DNA of 64,000 bases from KK5 sp034043675. Its GTDB lineage: Bacteria; Pseudomonadota; Gammaproteobacteria; Burkholderiales; Burkholderiaceae_C. The stretch is from contig NZ_JAXCLA010000003.1 in assembly GCF_034043675.1 (NCBI RefSeq), positions 682,001 through 746,000 on the forward strand, given 5' to 3'. Shown piece after piece: positions 15,654-23,624 of this stretch. The notes below the pieces were generated by a model. It saw only the letters and a program-made list of their open reading frames with translations, was not told the origin of the DNA and made no database searches. The position numbers and the translations under genes are program-made. How positions within the stretch are numbered: the first letter of the stretch is position 1; each line of letters starts with the position of its first letter.

Positions 15654-16157
15654 TCAGGCGGCGGCGGCCACTCGTTCGCGGAACAGGGCCGCCCGCTCGG
15701 CGCCGCCGGCATCGGAGATGGCCTGCGCGCATTGATCGATCCAGGCGTGGAAGCTGGATTCGGAGTCCACGCCGCGGGCGCTGTCGCGCAGTGCCTGATC
15801 GCGCCCGGCCAGCATTCGCGCGCTGAGATCCAGGGCGAAGAACTTCGCCCGGACGAGGCGGGCGGTGTGGTCCGTGGGTGAGGTTCGTGAGGCTTGTGAT
15901 TGCGGCGAGGAGGGCGCCTCAGCCTCCGCACCCCAGGTGACCAGGCCCTGCGCCTGCAGCTGCTCGAAGGCCATATCGGCCCTGAGTCCGAGGCCTTGGG
16001 CAAAGACGCCCAACTCCCCGAAGCTCTTGCGCCCGTCGATCGTGATCAACAGCATGCGCAGCCCGCGTGCCAGCGATGACGTGCCGCCGGGCCGCTGTTG
16101 AAGCAGCTCGCGGGCGGCCTGGGTCTTGCGAGGAACGAGATGGGCGGGGAGCGACAT
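15654..16157 (-). CDS. Hypothetical protein (167 aa)
   Basis: A predicted cytoplasmic protein: MSLPAHLVPRKTQAARELLQ..., then SSLARGLRMLLITIDGRKSFGELGVFAQGLGLRADMAFEQLQAQGLV, which reads like a small winged-helix-type domain (a helix, an 'IDGRKS' turn and two helices, residues 27-75). This is followed by a Ser/Pro-rich linker and a second helical domain (AKFFALDLSARMLAGRDQALRDSARG...FHAWIDQCAQAISDAGG). Similar 'IDG..s...l' modules occur in uncharacterised betaproteobacterial regulators, but I cannot name the family. It is convergent with the OmpA-like gene, 9 bp apart. Confidence 0.7.
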   Translation of the reverse strand: MSLPAHLVPRKTQAARELLQQRPGGTSSLARGLRMLLITIDGRKSFGELGVFAQGLGLRADMAFEQLQAQGLVTWGAEAEAPSSPQSQASRTSPTDHTARLVRAKFFALDLSARMLAGRDQALRDSARGVDSESSFHAWIDQCAQAISDAGGAERAALFRERVAAAA

Positions 16158-16231
16158 GACGAAGGCGTTGAAGCGCCCGCATGTTCTGGCCCCGATGTGA
16201 ACGCGCTGCGACAGAACGATGACAGCGGGCG

Positions 16232-16615
16232 TCAGTCGCCCTTCTTCGTCTTGGGCCGGCCGGTCTTGATCGCCGGCACGTTCTTCAGCGCGCGCAGCAG
16301 CGCCGCATCGCTGAGGCCGGCGAGCAGCTTGACGCCGGCGCGCAGCAGCTCGCTCTTCTTGACCGGGTGAGCGGCGGCCAGTGCGCGCTGCTTCAACTGG
16401 CCCAGCGCGGCGTACTCGTCCGAGGGCATCGTGAAGCTGTCGCGCACCAGCTTGACCTTGGCGGGCTTGGCTTCGGCAGCCGGGGCTGCGGGCTTTGCCG
16501 TGGGCTTGGCAGCCGGCTTGGTCGCGGTCTTCGCCGCAGCCTTGACGGGCGTGGCGCTCTTCGCCGGGGCCTTGCGCTTCGTGGCGGCGGGCGTCTTTGC
16601 AACAGTCGCGTTCAT
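16232..16615 (-). CDS. Histone-H1-like tail fused to a ribbon-helix-helix-like domain
   Basis: A 127-residue basic protein. Residues 1-52 are a low-complexity Ala/Lys/Pro tail (repeats of AAKTATKPAAKPTAKPA type) like bacterial histone-H1/AlgP-type DNA-compaction tails. Residues 53-100 (VKLVRDSFTMPSDEYAALGQ, then two helices ending KKSELLRAGVKLLAGLS) look like a MetJ/Arc-type ribbon-helix-helix: a short strand, helix, turn, helix. A second basic patch, TGRPKTKKGD, ends the protein. I infer a nucleoid-associated or DNA-binding regulator. An AGGA ribosome-binding element is 8 bp from the ATG. It is divergent from the Ppx/GppA gene across a 74-bp AT-rich promoter gap. Confidence 0.78.
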   Translation of the reverse strand: MNATVAKTPAATKRKAPAKSATPVKAAAKTATKPAAKPTAKPAAPAAEAKPAKVKLVRDSFTMPSDEYAALGQLKQRALAAAHPVKKSELLRAGVKLLAGLSDAALLRALKNVPAIKTGRPKTKKGD

Positions 16616-16689
16616 GTCATTTTCCTTTCATATTGAAACCGTATATTCAGTTTACATACTTTCCGGTAGTTCGCCGCGCCAATCAAAAG
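16616..16689. promoter_or_regulatory. AT-rich divergent promoter region
   Basis: This 74-bp gap between divergent genes is unusually AT-rich for the window. It contains an imperfect inverted repeat GTATAT (16641-16646) / ACATAC (16654-16659) within a TATATTCAGTTTACATAC stretch, which could be -10 elements or an operator for the ribbon-helix-helix protein encoded next to it. The assignment is inferred from position and composition only. Confidence 0.4.
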
Positions 16690-17667
16690 ATGTTCGATTT
16701 CGCGCTTCCGTCCTCACCCGCGCTGGCGGCCATCGACCTGGGTTCCAACAGCTTCCGGCTCGAAGTGGGTCAGGTCTTGCCGGACGGCTACCGCAAGCTG
16801 CACTGCCGCAAGGAGATGGTGAGCCTCGGCGCGGGCCTGGACGCCGGCGGCCGGCTGTCAGGGGAGGCGATCGAGCGCGGCCTGCGCTGCGTGCGCAAGT
16901 TCGCCGCCGACCTGGCCGTGCTGAGTCCGGACCGGGTGCGTGTCGTCGCGACGCAGACCTTGCGCGAGGCGCGCAACCGCGATGAATTCCTGCGGCATGC
17001 CGAGGCCCTGCTGGGCTTGCCGGTGGAGCTAATCTCGGGCCACGAAGAGGGCAGGCTGATCTTCGCCGGCGTGTCCTTCCTGCACCCCTCGCCGCGGCGG
17101 CGCCTGGTGATCGACATCGGCGGCCGCTCGACCGAGATGATCGTCGGCCAGCACCGCACGGCGCGCGCGATCTCGTCTTTTCCCATCGGCAGCGGCAGCC
17201 TGTCGCAGCAGCATTTCCCGCAGGGCCGGATCACCGCCGAGGGCTTCCGTGCCGCTCAGCATGCGGCAGCGGCCGTGCTGAGCCCGGCGCTGGATGGATT
17301 CGCCGCCGTCCACTGGGACGAGGCGATGGCTTCCTCCGGCACGGCCGGCACCGTGTCCGCCGTGCTGCGGCGCAATGGCATCACCGATGGCACGCTGACA
17401 CCCGCCGCCCTGCGCTGGCTGATCGAGCGCTGCATCGCGGCCGGCCACGTCGAGCAACTGGATCTGCCCGGCCTGAAGGAGAAGCGCCGCCCCGTGCTGC
17501 CGGGCGGACTGGCGATCCTCTACACCTTGCTGGCGCGCTGCGGCATCGCCGAGCTGCAGTCGGCCAAGGCGGCGCTGCGGCAGGGCGTGATCGTGGACTT
17601 GCACGAGCGGGCGATGCCAGCGGCCGCCCGTGCGCCGCGCCGACAGCCGGCCCTCATTCCCGCCTAG
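16690..17667 (+). CDS. Ppx/GppA phosphatase family protein, short form
   Basis: A 325-residue member of the ASKHA exopolyphosphatase/guanosine pentaphosphate phosphohydrolase family. ATP-fold motifs are visible: AAIDLGSNSFRLEVGQV (13-29, phosphate 1), VVATQTLREARNRDEFL, LISGHEEGRLIFAGV (catalytic Glu region) and LVIDIGGRSTEMIVG (phosphate 2). The protein stops after the two ASKHA lobes and lacks the C-terminal HD-like helical domains of E. coli Ppx (513 residues), so it belongs to the short class. Polyphosphate or (p)ppGpp derivatives are the likely substrates, undecided here. The ATG at 16690 gives the canonical N-terminus. Its 3' end overlaps the convergent TonB receptor gene by 4 bp. Confidence 0.88.
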   Translation: MFDFALPSSPALAAIDLGSNSFRLEVGQVLPDGYRKLHCRKEMVSLGAGLDAGGRLSGEAIERGLRCVRKFAADLAVLSPDRVRVVATQTLREARNRDEFLRHAEALLGLPVELISGHEEGRLIFAGVSFLHPSPRRRLVIDIGGRSTEMIVGQHRTARAISSFPIGSGSLSQQHFPQGRITAEGFRAAQHAAAAVLSPALDGFAAVHWDEAMASSGTAGTVSAVLRRNGITDGTLTPAALRWLIERCIAAGHVEQLDLPGLKEKRRPVLPGGLAILYTLLARCGIAELQSAKAALRQGVIVDLHERAMPAAARAPRRQPALIPA

Positions 17668-20456
17668 AACTTGTAGCTGCCGCTCACGTACATGAAGCGG
17701 CCGCGCGGATCGGTGTAGCTCGGGTCGTAGCCAACGAGGAAGAAGTACGCCTGCTGCGAGTACGGCGGTGCCTTGTCGAACAGGTTCTGCACGCCCGCGC
17801 GCAAGGTCAGCGCCTTCGTGGCTTCCCACGCGCCGGAGAGGTTCCACAGCGAGTAGGCGGAGACACGGCGGTCGTCCTTGCCGATGATGTGCTGATCCTG
17901 GTAGCTGGACAGGTAGGTGTTGGACAGCGAGGCCGACACGGGGCCGAGCTCCCAATCCAGGCTAATGTTGTGGCGCCAGCGCTGCACCACGCCGTCGCTC
18001 ACGCCGTTGTTGAGGAAGCGGCCCAGGTTGCTGACGAAGGGGTCGCCGTTGCCGGTCTGCTGCTTGGATTGCAGCGTCAGTGTGCCGTTGAGGCGCACGC
18101 CGAATGTGCCGATGCCGGTCTTCAGGCCGCTCAGGTTCAAGCCCAGGTCCAGGCCGGAGATCTTGGACTTGCCGCGGTTCTCCTTGACGAGGTCGATGCC
18201 GCAGATGGTCGTGTCCTCGGGGTCGGAGTCGCAATCGGCCGGCAGCGTAGCCGGGTCGTCCGAGTAGCGGTGCACCAGGGAGCCGTACTTGTTCAGGTCG
18301 GAGAGGATCACATCGACGCCCAGCGTGCTGATGAGATTGCTCTTCTGGATGTTCCAGTAGTCGAGGTTCATGGTGACGCCTCGTTGCGGCTCGAACACGA
18401 GGCCTGCCGAGAACTGGCGTGACTTCTCGGGCTTGAGCTTGGGGTTGCTGTAGTTGTAGGTTCCCCAGCCCTCGGAGCAGTCGGTGACGGTGTTCTCGGG
18501 GTCGGCGGCGAGGCAGACCGGATCGACGACGACGGCGGCGCTGCCCAGTGTCAGCGGCCGATACAGGTCGGACATGCTGGGCGCGCGGAAGCCCCTGCCG
18601 ACCGATGCACGCAGCAGCAGTTCGGGGCTGAACATGAACTTGAGCCCGAGCTTGGGGCTGAGCGCGCCACCGCTGACCTGGTAGTGCTCGTAGCGCATTG
18701 CCGCGGTGAGTTCCAGCTGTTTGGTCACCGGCGCGCTGAGCTCGGCGAAGACGGCGCTGACGTTGCGTGAGTGGCCGAAATCGGAGTCCGGGCCTTGCGA
18801 GACCTCGCCCAAGATGTTGTCCGCCTTGAGCGCGTCGGACTGGTGGTAGCTCTGCTTCTCGCGGCGCAGCTCCCCGCCGAGGGCCAGCGCGAGGTCGCCG
18901 CCTGCGAGGGGCAGCAGGCCCTTGGACATCTTGAAGTCCAGACTGTCCATCGTGCCGGTGGCGTGGCGCACCTCGCCGCGGATCTGCGCTTTTTCGTACA
19001 GCGCCAGGCCTGCCGCGCTGGACGGGCCGAAAGGATTCAGCGTGCCGTCGGAATAGCCGTCCAGCACCATCTGCTCGTTCAGATAGCCCTGCGAGTCGCG
19101 GTCGGACACCTTGCTGGTGCTGTGGTTGAGGGCCCATTCATAGTCCCAGCCGCCCACCGTGCCCAGCGTGCCCAGCACGAAGCGGTTGCCGGTGGATACC
19201 AGTTCGCTGGTGCGCAGTCCGGCTTCGGTGAAGCGGGTGCGCACGGTGATTGAGCGCTCGTCGGCATCGTCACCCTCGGGGTCGATGGCGTTCAACGCGC
19301 TTCCCGCCAGCGCGGGGATTTTCGACACATCCATCTCGATGGCACCGCGGTTGGCTGTGCCTGTGTAGAAGGTGCGTGCGCGGGCCAGCGACACTTCGGC
19401 AAAGAGCTGGTGGCCGCCGCCCAGGTCGAACACGCCGCGTGTGAACAGGCTGCCCTTGCGCGACTTGGGATACAGCTCGATATCGCGCATGAAGTCGAAG
19501 GTGCAGCCGTCCGCGCCGCCGATGCCGGCCGGCAGGTAGAGGGTGCCGTTGGCCGGGTTGCAGCCGGTGGCGGCAGCGGGGTTGATCGTCCTAGAGTCGA
19601 TCACGGTCTTGCCGTTGGTCGAGAAGCCCTCGGCGATCAAGGTGTCGCGCTGGAAGCTGGACAGCGCCAGGTTGCTCGGGAAGCCGTAGCTGGACAGTTG
19701 ATCCGGCAGGCGGCCGGGGATGTCCAGTTCCTTGATGAACTTGCGCTGGCGGGCGTTCAGGCTGCCGGTTTTCTGGACGTCCAGTACCGCCATCACGTTG
19801 AAGCCGTCGCGGCTGTAGTCGCCAACGCCGCCCGACAGCGTGGCGCTGCGCTTGTTTGCGCCGCCCTCGCTGGTGTTGCCTGCCAGCGCGCTGATCTCGA
19901 CGCCGGTGAAATCCTTGCGCGTGATGAAGTTGATGACGCCGCCGATCGCGTCCGAGCCGTACAGCGACGACGCGCCGTCCAGCAGCACCTCCACGCGCTC
20001 CAGGGCGGCGGCCGGGATGCTGTTCAGGTCCACGCCCGCCGCGTCGCCGGGCGAGGCAAAATTCGCCATGCGGCGGCCGTTCAGCAGCACGAGCGTGGAC
20101 GACACGCCCAGGCCGCGCAGGTTGGCGGCGTTGAGGCCCATCTGGTCGCGGAAACCACCGGTGCCGATGCTGCCGCCATCGGTCAGGTTGTTGGCACTGG
20201 CAGACAGGCGCGCGATCAGCTCGGCGGCGGTCGTCACGCCGGCCTTGTTGATGTCGTCGCGCGTGATGACCTGCACCGGCAGTGCCGTCTCGCCCGCGAT
20301 GCGCTTGATCGCCGAGCCGGTGACCTCGACCCGCTCCAGCTTGGCCGGCTCGGCCGTCTCCTGGGCAAAGGCCGTCAACGGCGCGACGAAGCAGCAGGCC
20401 AGCCAGGCTGCGGCGGCCACCGGCAGCCGGCGCGAAGGGGAAGAGGTGTTCGGCAT
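17664..20456 (-). CDS. TonB-dependent receptor next to cyanophycinase
   Basis: A 930-residue outer-membrane receptor. Signal peptide RRLPVAAAAWLACCFVAPLTAFAQ, then TonB-box-like ERVEVTGSAIKR, plug domain (LPVQVITRDDINKAGVTTAAELIARL, NLRGLGVSSTLVLLNGRRMA, LERVEVLLDGASSLYGSDAIGGVINFIT) and a 22-strand barrel ending in VSGSYKF with terminal Phe. The plug type (VLLNGRR...YGSDAIGGVINF) is typical of receptors for peptides, polymers or vitamins in Xanthomonas/Caulobacter-like sets rather than classical siderophore receptors. ATG 20456 has AGGAG upstream. It is divergent from the secreted cyanophycinase, 148 bp away, which suggests uptake of cyanophycin breakdown products; this is inference. Confidence 0.93.
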   Translation of the reverse strand: MPNTSSPSRRLPVAAAAWLACCFVAPLTAFAQETAEPAKLERVEVTGSAIKRIAGETALPVQVITRDDINKAGVTTAAELIARLSASANNLTDGGSIGTGGFRDQMGLNAANLRGLGVSSTLVLLNGRRMANFASPGDAAGVDLNSIPAAALERVEVLLDGASSLYGSDAIGGVINFITRKDFTGVEISALAGNTSEGGANKRSATLSGGVGDYSRDGFNVMAVLDVQKTGSLNARQRKFIKELDIPGRLPDQLSSYGFPSNLALSSFQRDTLIAEGFSTNGKTVIDSRTINPAAATGCNPANGTLYLPAGIGGADGCTFDFMRDIELYPKSRKGSLFTRGVFDLGGGHQLFAEVSLARARTFYTGTANRGAIEMDVSKIPALAGSALNAIDPEGDDADERSITVRTRFTEAGLRTSELVSTGNRFVLGTLGTVGGWDYEWALNHSTSKVSDRDSQGYLNEQMVLDGYSDGTLNPFGPSSAAGLALYEKAQIRGEVRHATGTMDSLDFKMSKGLLPLAGGDLALALGGELRREKQSYHQSDALKADNILGEVSQGPDSDFGHSRNVSAVFAELSAPVTKQLELTAAMRYEHYQVSGGALSPKLGLKFMFSPELLLRASVGRGFRAPSMSDLYRPLTLGSAAVVVDPVCLAADPENTVTDCSEGWGTYNYSNPKLKPEKSRQFSAGLVFEPQRGVTMNLDYWNIQKSNLISTLGVDVILSDLNKYGSLVHRYSDDPATLPADCDSDPEDTTICGIDLVKENRGKSKISGLDLGLNLSGLKTGIGTFGVRLNGTLTLQSKQQTGNGDPFVSNLGRFLNNGVSDGVVQRWRHNISLDWELGPVSASLSNTYLSSYQDQHIIGKDDRRVSAYSLWNLSGAWEATKALTLRAGVQNLFDKAPPYSQQAYFFLVGYDPSYTDPRGRFMYVSGSYKF

Positions 20457-20604
20457 GAAGCGTTCTCCTGTGTTTTCCGGAATCCGCCGGAAACAATGCT
20501 TCACGGCACGGTAACGTGCGGCGCGCCCACTTCAAAGCGGGGTGATCCCGTCTGAGGCGTGGTGACAACAAGGCCTGGCCCGCGCTTGGGCAGAATGAGC
20601 CCTC
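20457..20604. promoter_or_regulatory. Divergent promoter region, TonB receptor / cyanophycinase
   Basis: The 148-bp gap carries the receptor's AGGAG ribosome-binding site (complement of 20465-20469) on one side. I found no strong -35/-10 pair or clear palindromic operator. Shared control is suggested only by the divergent layout. Confidence 0.35.
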
Positions 20605-21888
20605 ATGCGCCGCCGTCTGCTGTTTTCCTCCGCCTTTGCCGCAACCTCTTCACTGCTGCTCCCGACCTTGCCAACCAGCGCCCAAGCCACCGAAACCGCT
20701 GCGCCCGCCGACGAGATCCGCGGCTATGCCGTCGCGATCGGCGGTGCTTTGCGCAACGACAACGACGAGGTCTGGCAGCGCGTGGTCGACCTGGCCGGTG
20801 GGCCGGGGGCGCGCTTCGTCGTGCTGGGCACGGCGTCGGAAGACCCCGAGGCCAGCGGCCGCTGGGTCTCGCGCCTGCTGACGCGTCGCGGCGCCGTGGC
20901 CGAGGTGCTGCCGGTCGGCTACAAGTTCGCCGGCATCGATCCCAAGGACGCCGTGCGCGACCCCAAGCTGATCGAGAAAGTGCGCCAGGCCCGTGGCGTG
21001 TTCTTCACCGGCGGTTCGCAGGAGCGCATCGTCGACCTGCTGCAGCCGGGCGGGCAGAGCACGCCGCTGCTCGACGCGATCTGGGCGCTCTACCGCAGCG
21101 GTGGCGTCGTCGCCGGGAGTTCCGCCGGCGCGGCGATCATGAGCCGCGCGATGTTCCGCGACGCGCCGAACATCGTCGACGTGATGAAGGGCCAGTGGAG
21201 CGAGGGCAAGCACGTGGACCGCGGCTTGGGCTTCGTCGGGCCGGAGCTGTTCGTCGACCAGCACTTCCTGCGCCGCGGCCGGGTCGGTCGCATGATCCCG
21301 CTGATGATCGCCAAGGGCTACCGGCTGGGCCTGGGCGTGGACGAGAACACCGCGGCCATCGTCCATGGTGACGAGATCGAGATCATCGGCGGCAGCGGCG
21401 CGCTGCTGGTGGATCTGGTCGACGCGCACTCCGATCCCTCGCTGGGCGTGTTCAACGTGACCGGCGCGCGGCTCAACTACCTCGACCACGGCGACCGCTA
21501 CCGGCTGCGCACCGGCACGATCACCCCCTCGGCCGCCAAGCTGCGCGGCGAGCGCCTGCAGCCGGGCACGCCCGGCTTCGAGCCCTACTACACCGAGGAG
21601 CGCTTCGACCTCGACATCCTCGGCGACTCGACCTTGCTGCGCGCGATGGCGCAGCTGATCGACTCGGTCAAGCCGGAGGTGCAGGGCCTGGCCTTCGATG
21701 CGCGCGTCAAGCCCGGCGTGCCGCTGGCCGACCTGGGCTTCCACTTCCGCCTCTACAAGGCCGCCGACACGATGGGCTGGGGCAGCACCGAGGCCGGCGT
21801 CGAGGAGTACACGGTGCTCAACGTGCGCCTGGACGTCACGCCGGTGCGGATGGCGACGCCGCTGTACGGCGGCTGGAAGCCGTCCTGA
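20605..21888 (+). CDS. Secreted cyanophycinase (peptidase family S51)
   Basis: A 427-residue exo-peptidase that releases beta-Asp-Arg dipeptides from cyanophycin. Residues 1-28 form a signal peptide (MRRRLLFSSAFAATSSLLLP...SAQA), so the enzyme is exported, unlike the intracellular CphB of cyanobacteria. S51 features: YAVAIGGAL, VLGTASEDPEASG, GVFFTGGSQERI, and the nucleophile elbow VVAGSSAGAAIMS (Ser173). The C-terminal about 150 residues extend beyond the core cyanophycinase domain, as in extracellular CphE-type enzymes. Together with the divergent TonB receptor this suggests scavenging of external cyanophycin as nitrogen and carbon source. The activity itself is inferred from family membership. 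Confidence 0.9.
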   Translation: MRRRLLFSSAFAATSSLLLPTLPTSAQATETAAPADEIRGYAVAIGGALRNDNDEVWQRVVDLAGGPGARFVVLGTASEDPEASGRWVSRLLTRRGAVAEVLPVGYKFAGIDPKDAVRDPKLIEKVRQARGVFFTGGSQERIVDLLQPGGQSTPLLDAIWALYRSGGVVAGSSAGAAIMSRAMFRDAPNIVDVMKGQWSEGKHVDRGLGFVGPELFVDQHFLRRGRVGRMIPLMIAKGYRLGLGVDENTAAIVHGDEIEIIGGSGALLVDLVDAHSDPSLGVFNVTGARLNYLDHGDRYRLRTGTITPSAAKLRGERLQPGTPGFEPYYTEERFDLDILGDSTLLRAMAQLIDSVKPEVQGLAFDARVKPGVPLADLGFHFRLYKAADTMGWGSTEAGVEEYTVLNVRLDVTPVRMATPLYGGWKPS

Positions 21889-21897
21889 CACAGCGGG

Positions 21898-22740
21898 TCA
21901 TTTGGAACCGCTCGCCGCGTCGTTCAGCTTCAGGAAGTATTTGTTGAGCCAGACGTAGAGGCCCAGGATCGGCAGGATCGTGATGACGGAGCCGGCCATC
22001 GTGATGTTCCAGGCCGCCGACTTCTCGTACTGCTTGGACGCCGCGTTCAGCCCCTGGGTGAGCAGGTAGTTGTCGGGGCTCGAGATGTAGAGCAGCGGCT
22101 TCATGAACTCGTTCCAGGCGCCCATGAAGACGAAGATCGCCTGCGTGGCGAGCGCCGGCGCGGCCATCGGCACGACGATGCGCAGGAAGATCGTGACGGG
22201 CGTGCAGCCGTCCAGCAGGGCGGCCTCCTCGATCTCGCGCGGAAAGTCGATGAAGAACTGGCGCATCATGAAGATCGAAGCGATGTTCACGACCGAGGTG
22301 AGGACGATGCCCAGGTGCGTGTCCGCAAGCCCGAGCCGCGCGACGATCAGGTAGGCCGGAATCATCGTGACCTGGGCCGGCACCATCACCAGCAGCATCA
22401 GCGCCTGGAATACGCTCTCCCGCCCGCGGAACTTCAGCCGCGCCAGCGCGTAGCCCGCCATCGTGTTGCCGATCACGCCGATCACCGTGATCGAGAGGGC
22501 GACGAGCATCGAGTTGAAGAACCAGAGCTTGAAGTCGCTCTGGAAGATCAGGCGGTAGGCGCCGAGGTCCAGTGCGACCGGCAGCAGGCGATCCGAATCG
22601 GCGATCTCGCGGGTGGTCTTCAGCGAGGTCAGGATGGCCCAGGCGAAGGGCACGAGCGTGAGCAGCGAATAGAGCACCAGGAACAGGTGCACGGCTGCCG
22701 CGCCGATGCTGCTGCCGTCCGATCGGTCGCGCCGCATCAT
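21898..22740 (-). CDS. Carbohydrate ABC transporter permease, MalG type
   Basis: A 280-residue inner-membrane permease with six predicted helices (HLFLVLYSLLTLVPFAWAIL at the start). The ABC-interaction loop EAA motif is present as EIEEAALLDGCTPVTIFLRIVVPMAAPALA (around 185-215). The N-terminal SLKTTREI and LARLKFRGRESVFQ segments match the CUT1 sugar-transporter class. It overlaps the upstream MalF-type permease gene by 4 bp (ATGA). It is the last gene of a four- or five-gene minus-strand operon that contains no ATP-binding subunit. Confidence 0.93.
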   Translation of the reverse strand: MMRRDRSDGSSIGAAAVHLFLVLYSLLTLVPFAWAILTSLKTTREIADSDRLLPVALDLGAYRLIFQSDFKLWFFNSMLVALSITVIGVIGNTMAGYALARLKFRGRESVFQALMLLVMVPAQVTMIPAYLIVARLGLADTHLGIVLTSVVNIASIFMMRQFFIDFPREIEEAALLDGCTPVTIFLRIVVPMAAPALATQAIFVFMGAWNEFMKPLLYISSPDNYLLTQGLNAASKQYEKSAAWNITMAGSVITILPILGLYVWLNKYFLKLNDAASGSK

Positions 22741-23624
22741 GCGTCCACCCCTTGCGCCGGCATCAGGCGCTTGAGCAGCAGCGTGGCCAGCAGGATGACG
22801 ATGGCCAGGACGACCGCCAGCGCACAGGCCAGTCCCATCGTGTTGTAGGTCCTGAAGGCGAAGTGGTAGATGAGAAGGGTGAAGGTGAGCGTCGAGTTCT
22901 CCGGGCCGCCGTCGCCGCGCGACAGGATGAAGGCCTGGTCGAAGACCTGGAAGCAGCCGATCAGGCCCATGGTCGCGACGTAGAAGGTGATCGGCATCAG
23001 GTGCGGAACGCTGATGTGCCAGTGCCGCGAGACCGGGCCGGCGCCGTCCAGGGTCATCGCCTCGTACAGCTGCTGCGGGATCTGCTGCAGCCCGGCGAGG
23101 TAGACGACCATGAAGTTCGGCACCGTCGAGAACACGTTCATCAGCATGATGATCGGCAGCGCCCAGGCCGGGTCGGACAGGAAGCGGATCGTGATGCCGA
23201 AGTGGTTGTGGATGGCTTGCGAAACGATGCCGTTGTTATTGAACAGCCACATGAAGATCATCGTCATCGCGGCCGAGGAGGTCAGCGTCGGCAGGAAGAG
23301 CAGGGTGACGAAGCCGCGCTTGAAGCGCACCTTGCCGTTCAGCACGCAGGCCAGCGCCAGGGCGAGCAGGGTCTGTGCCGGCACGACGATGGCGACATAG
23401 CGGATGGTGTTGCGGCAGGCCGCCCAGAACTTCGGATCGTCGAGCAGGTACTGTGCGTTGGCCAGGCCTGCCCAGGTCGAGCGGCCCGACACGATGTCGA
23501 TCTTGTGGACGCTGGCGTACAGCGCATAGAGCACCGGCAGCAAGGTGAACAGGGTGACGAGCACGAGCACCGGGGCGAGGAACAGCCACGCGGCGCGGGC
23601 GTCGTTGTTGTCCTTCACCATCAT
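22737..23624 (-). CDS. Carbohydrate ABC transporter permease, MalF type
   Basis: A 295-residue inner-membrane permease: AAWLFLAPVLVLVTLFTLLPVLYALYAS is the first helix, and the EAA loop reads QLYEAMTLDGAGPVSRHWHISVPHLMPITFYV (around 195-225). Six helices are expected. It pairs with the MalG-type protein to form the CUT1 translocation pore. The start ATG overlaps the stop of the binding-protein gene by 4 bp, so binding protein, MalF and MalG are translationally coupled. Confidence 0.93.
   Translation of the reverse strand: MMVKDNNDARAAWLFLAPVLVLVTLFTLLPVLYALYASVHKIDIVSGRSTWAGLANAQYLLDDPKFWAACRNTIRYVAIVVPAQTLLALALACVLNGKVRFKRGFVTLLFLPTLTSSAAMTMIFMWLFNNNGIVSQAIHNHFGITIRFLSDPAWALPIIMLMNVFSTVPNFMVVYLAGLQQIPQQLYEAMTLDGAGPVSRHWHISVPHLMPITFYVATMGLIGCFQVFDQAFILSRGDGGPENSTLTFTLLIYHFAFRTYNTMGLACALAVVLAIVILLATLLLKRLMPAQGVDA

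Noticed and set aside
16446..16610. Tandem repeat array in the H1-like gene
   Set aside because: The repetition is Ala/Lys/Pro codon redundancy in a coding tail, without constant unit length or spacers, so not a CRISPR or VNTR.
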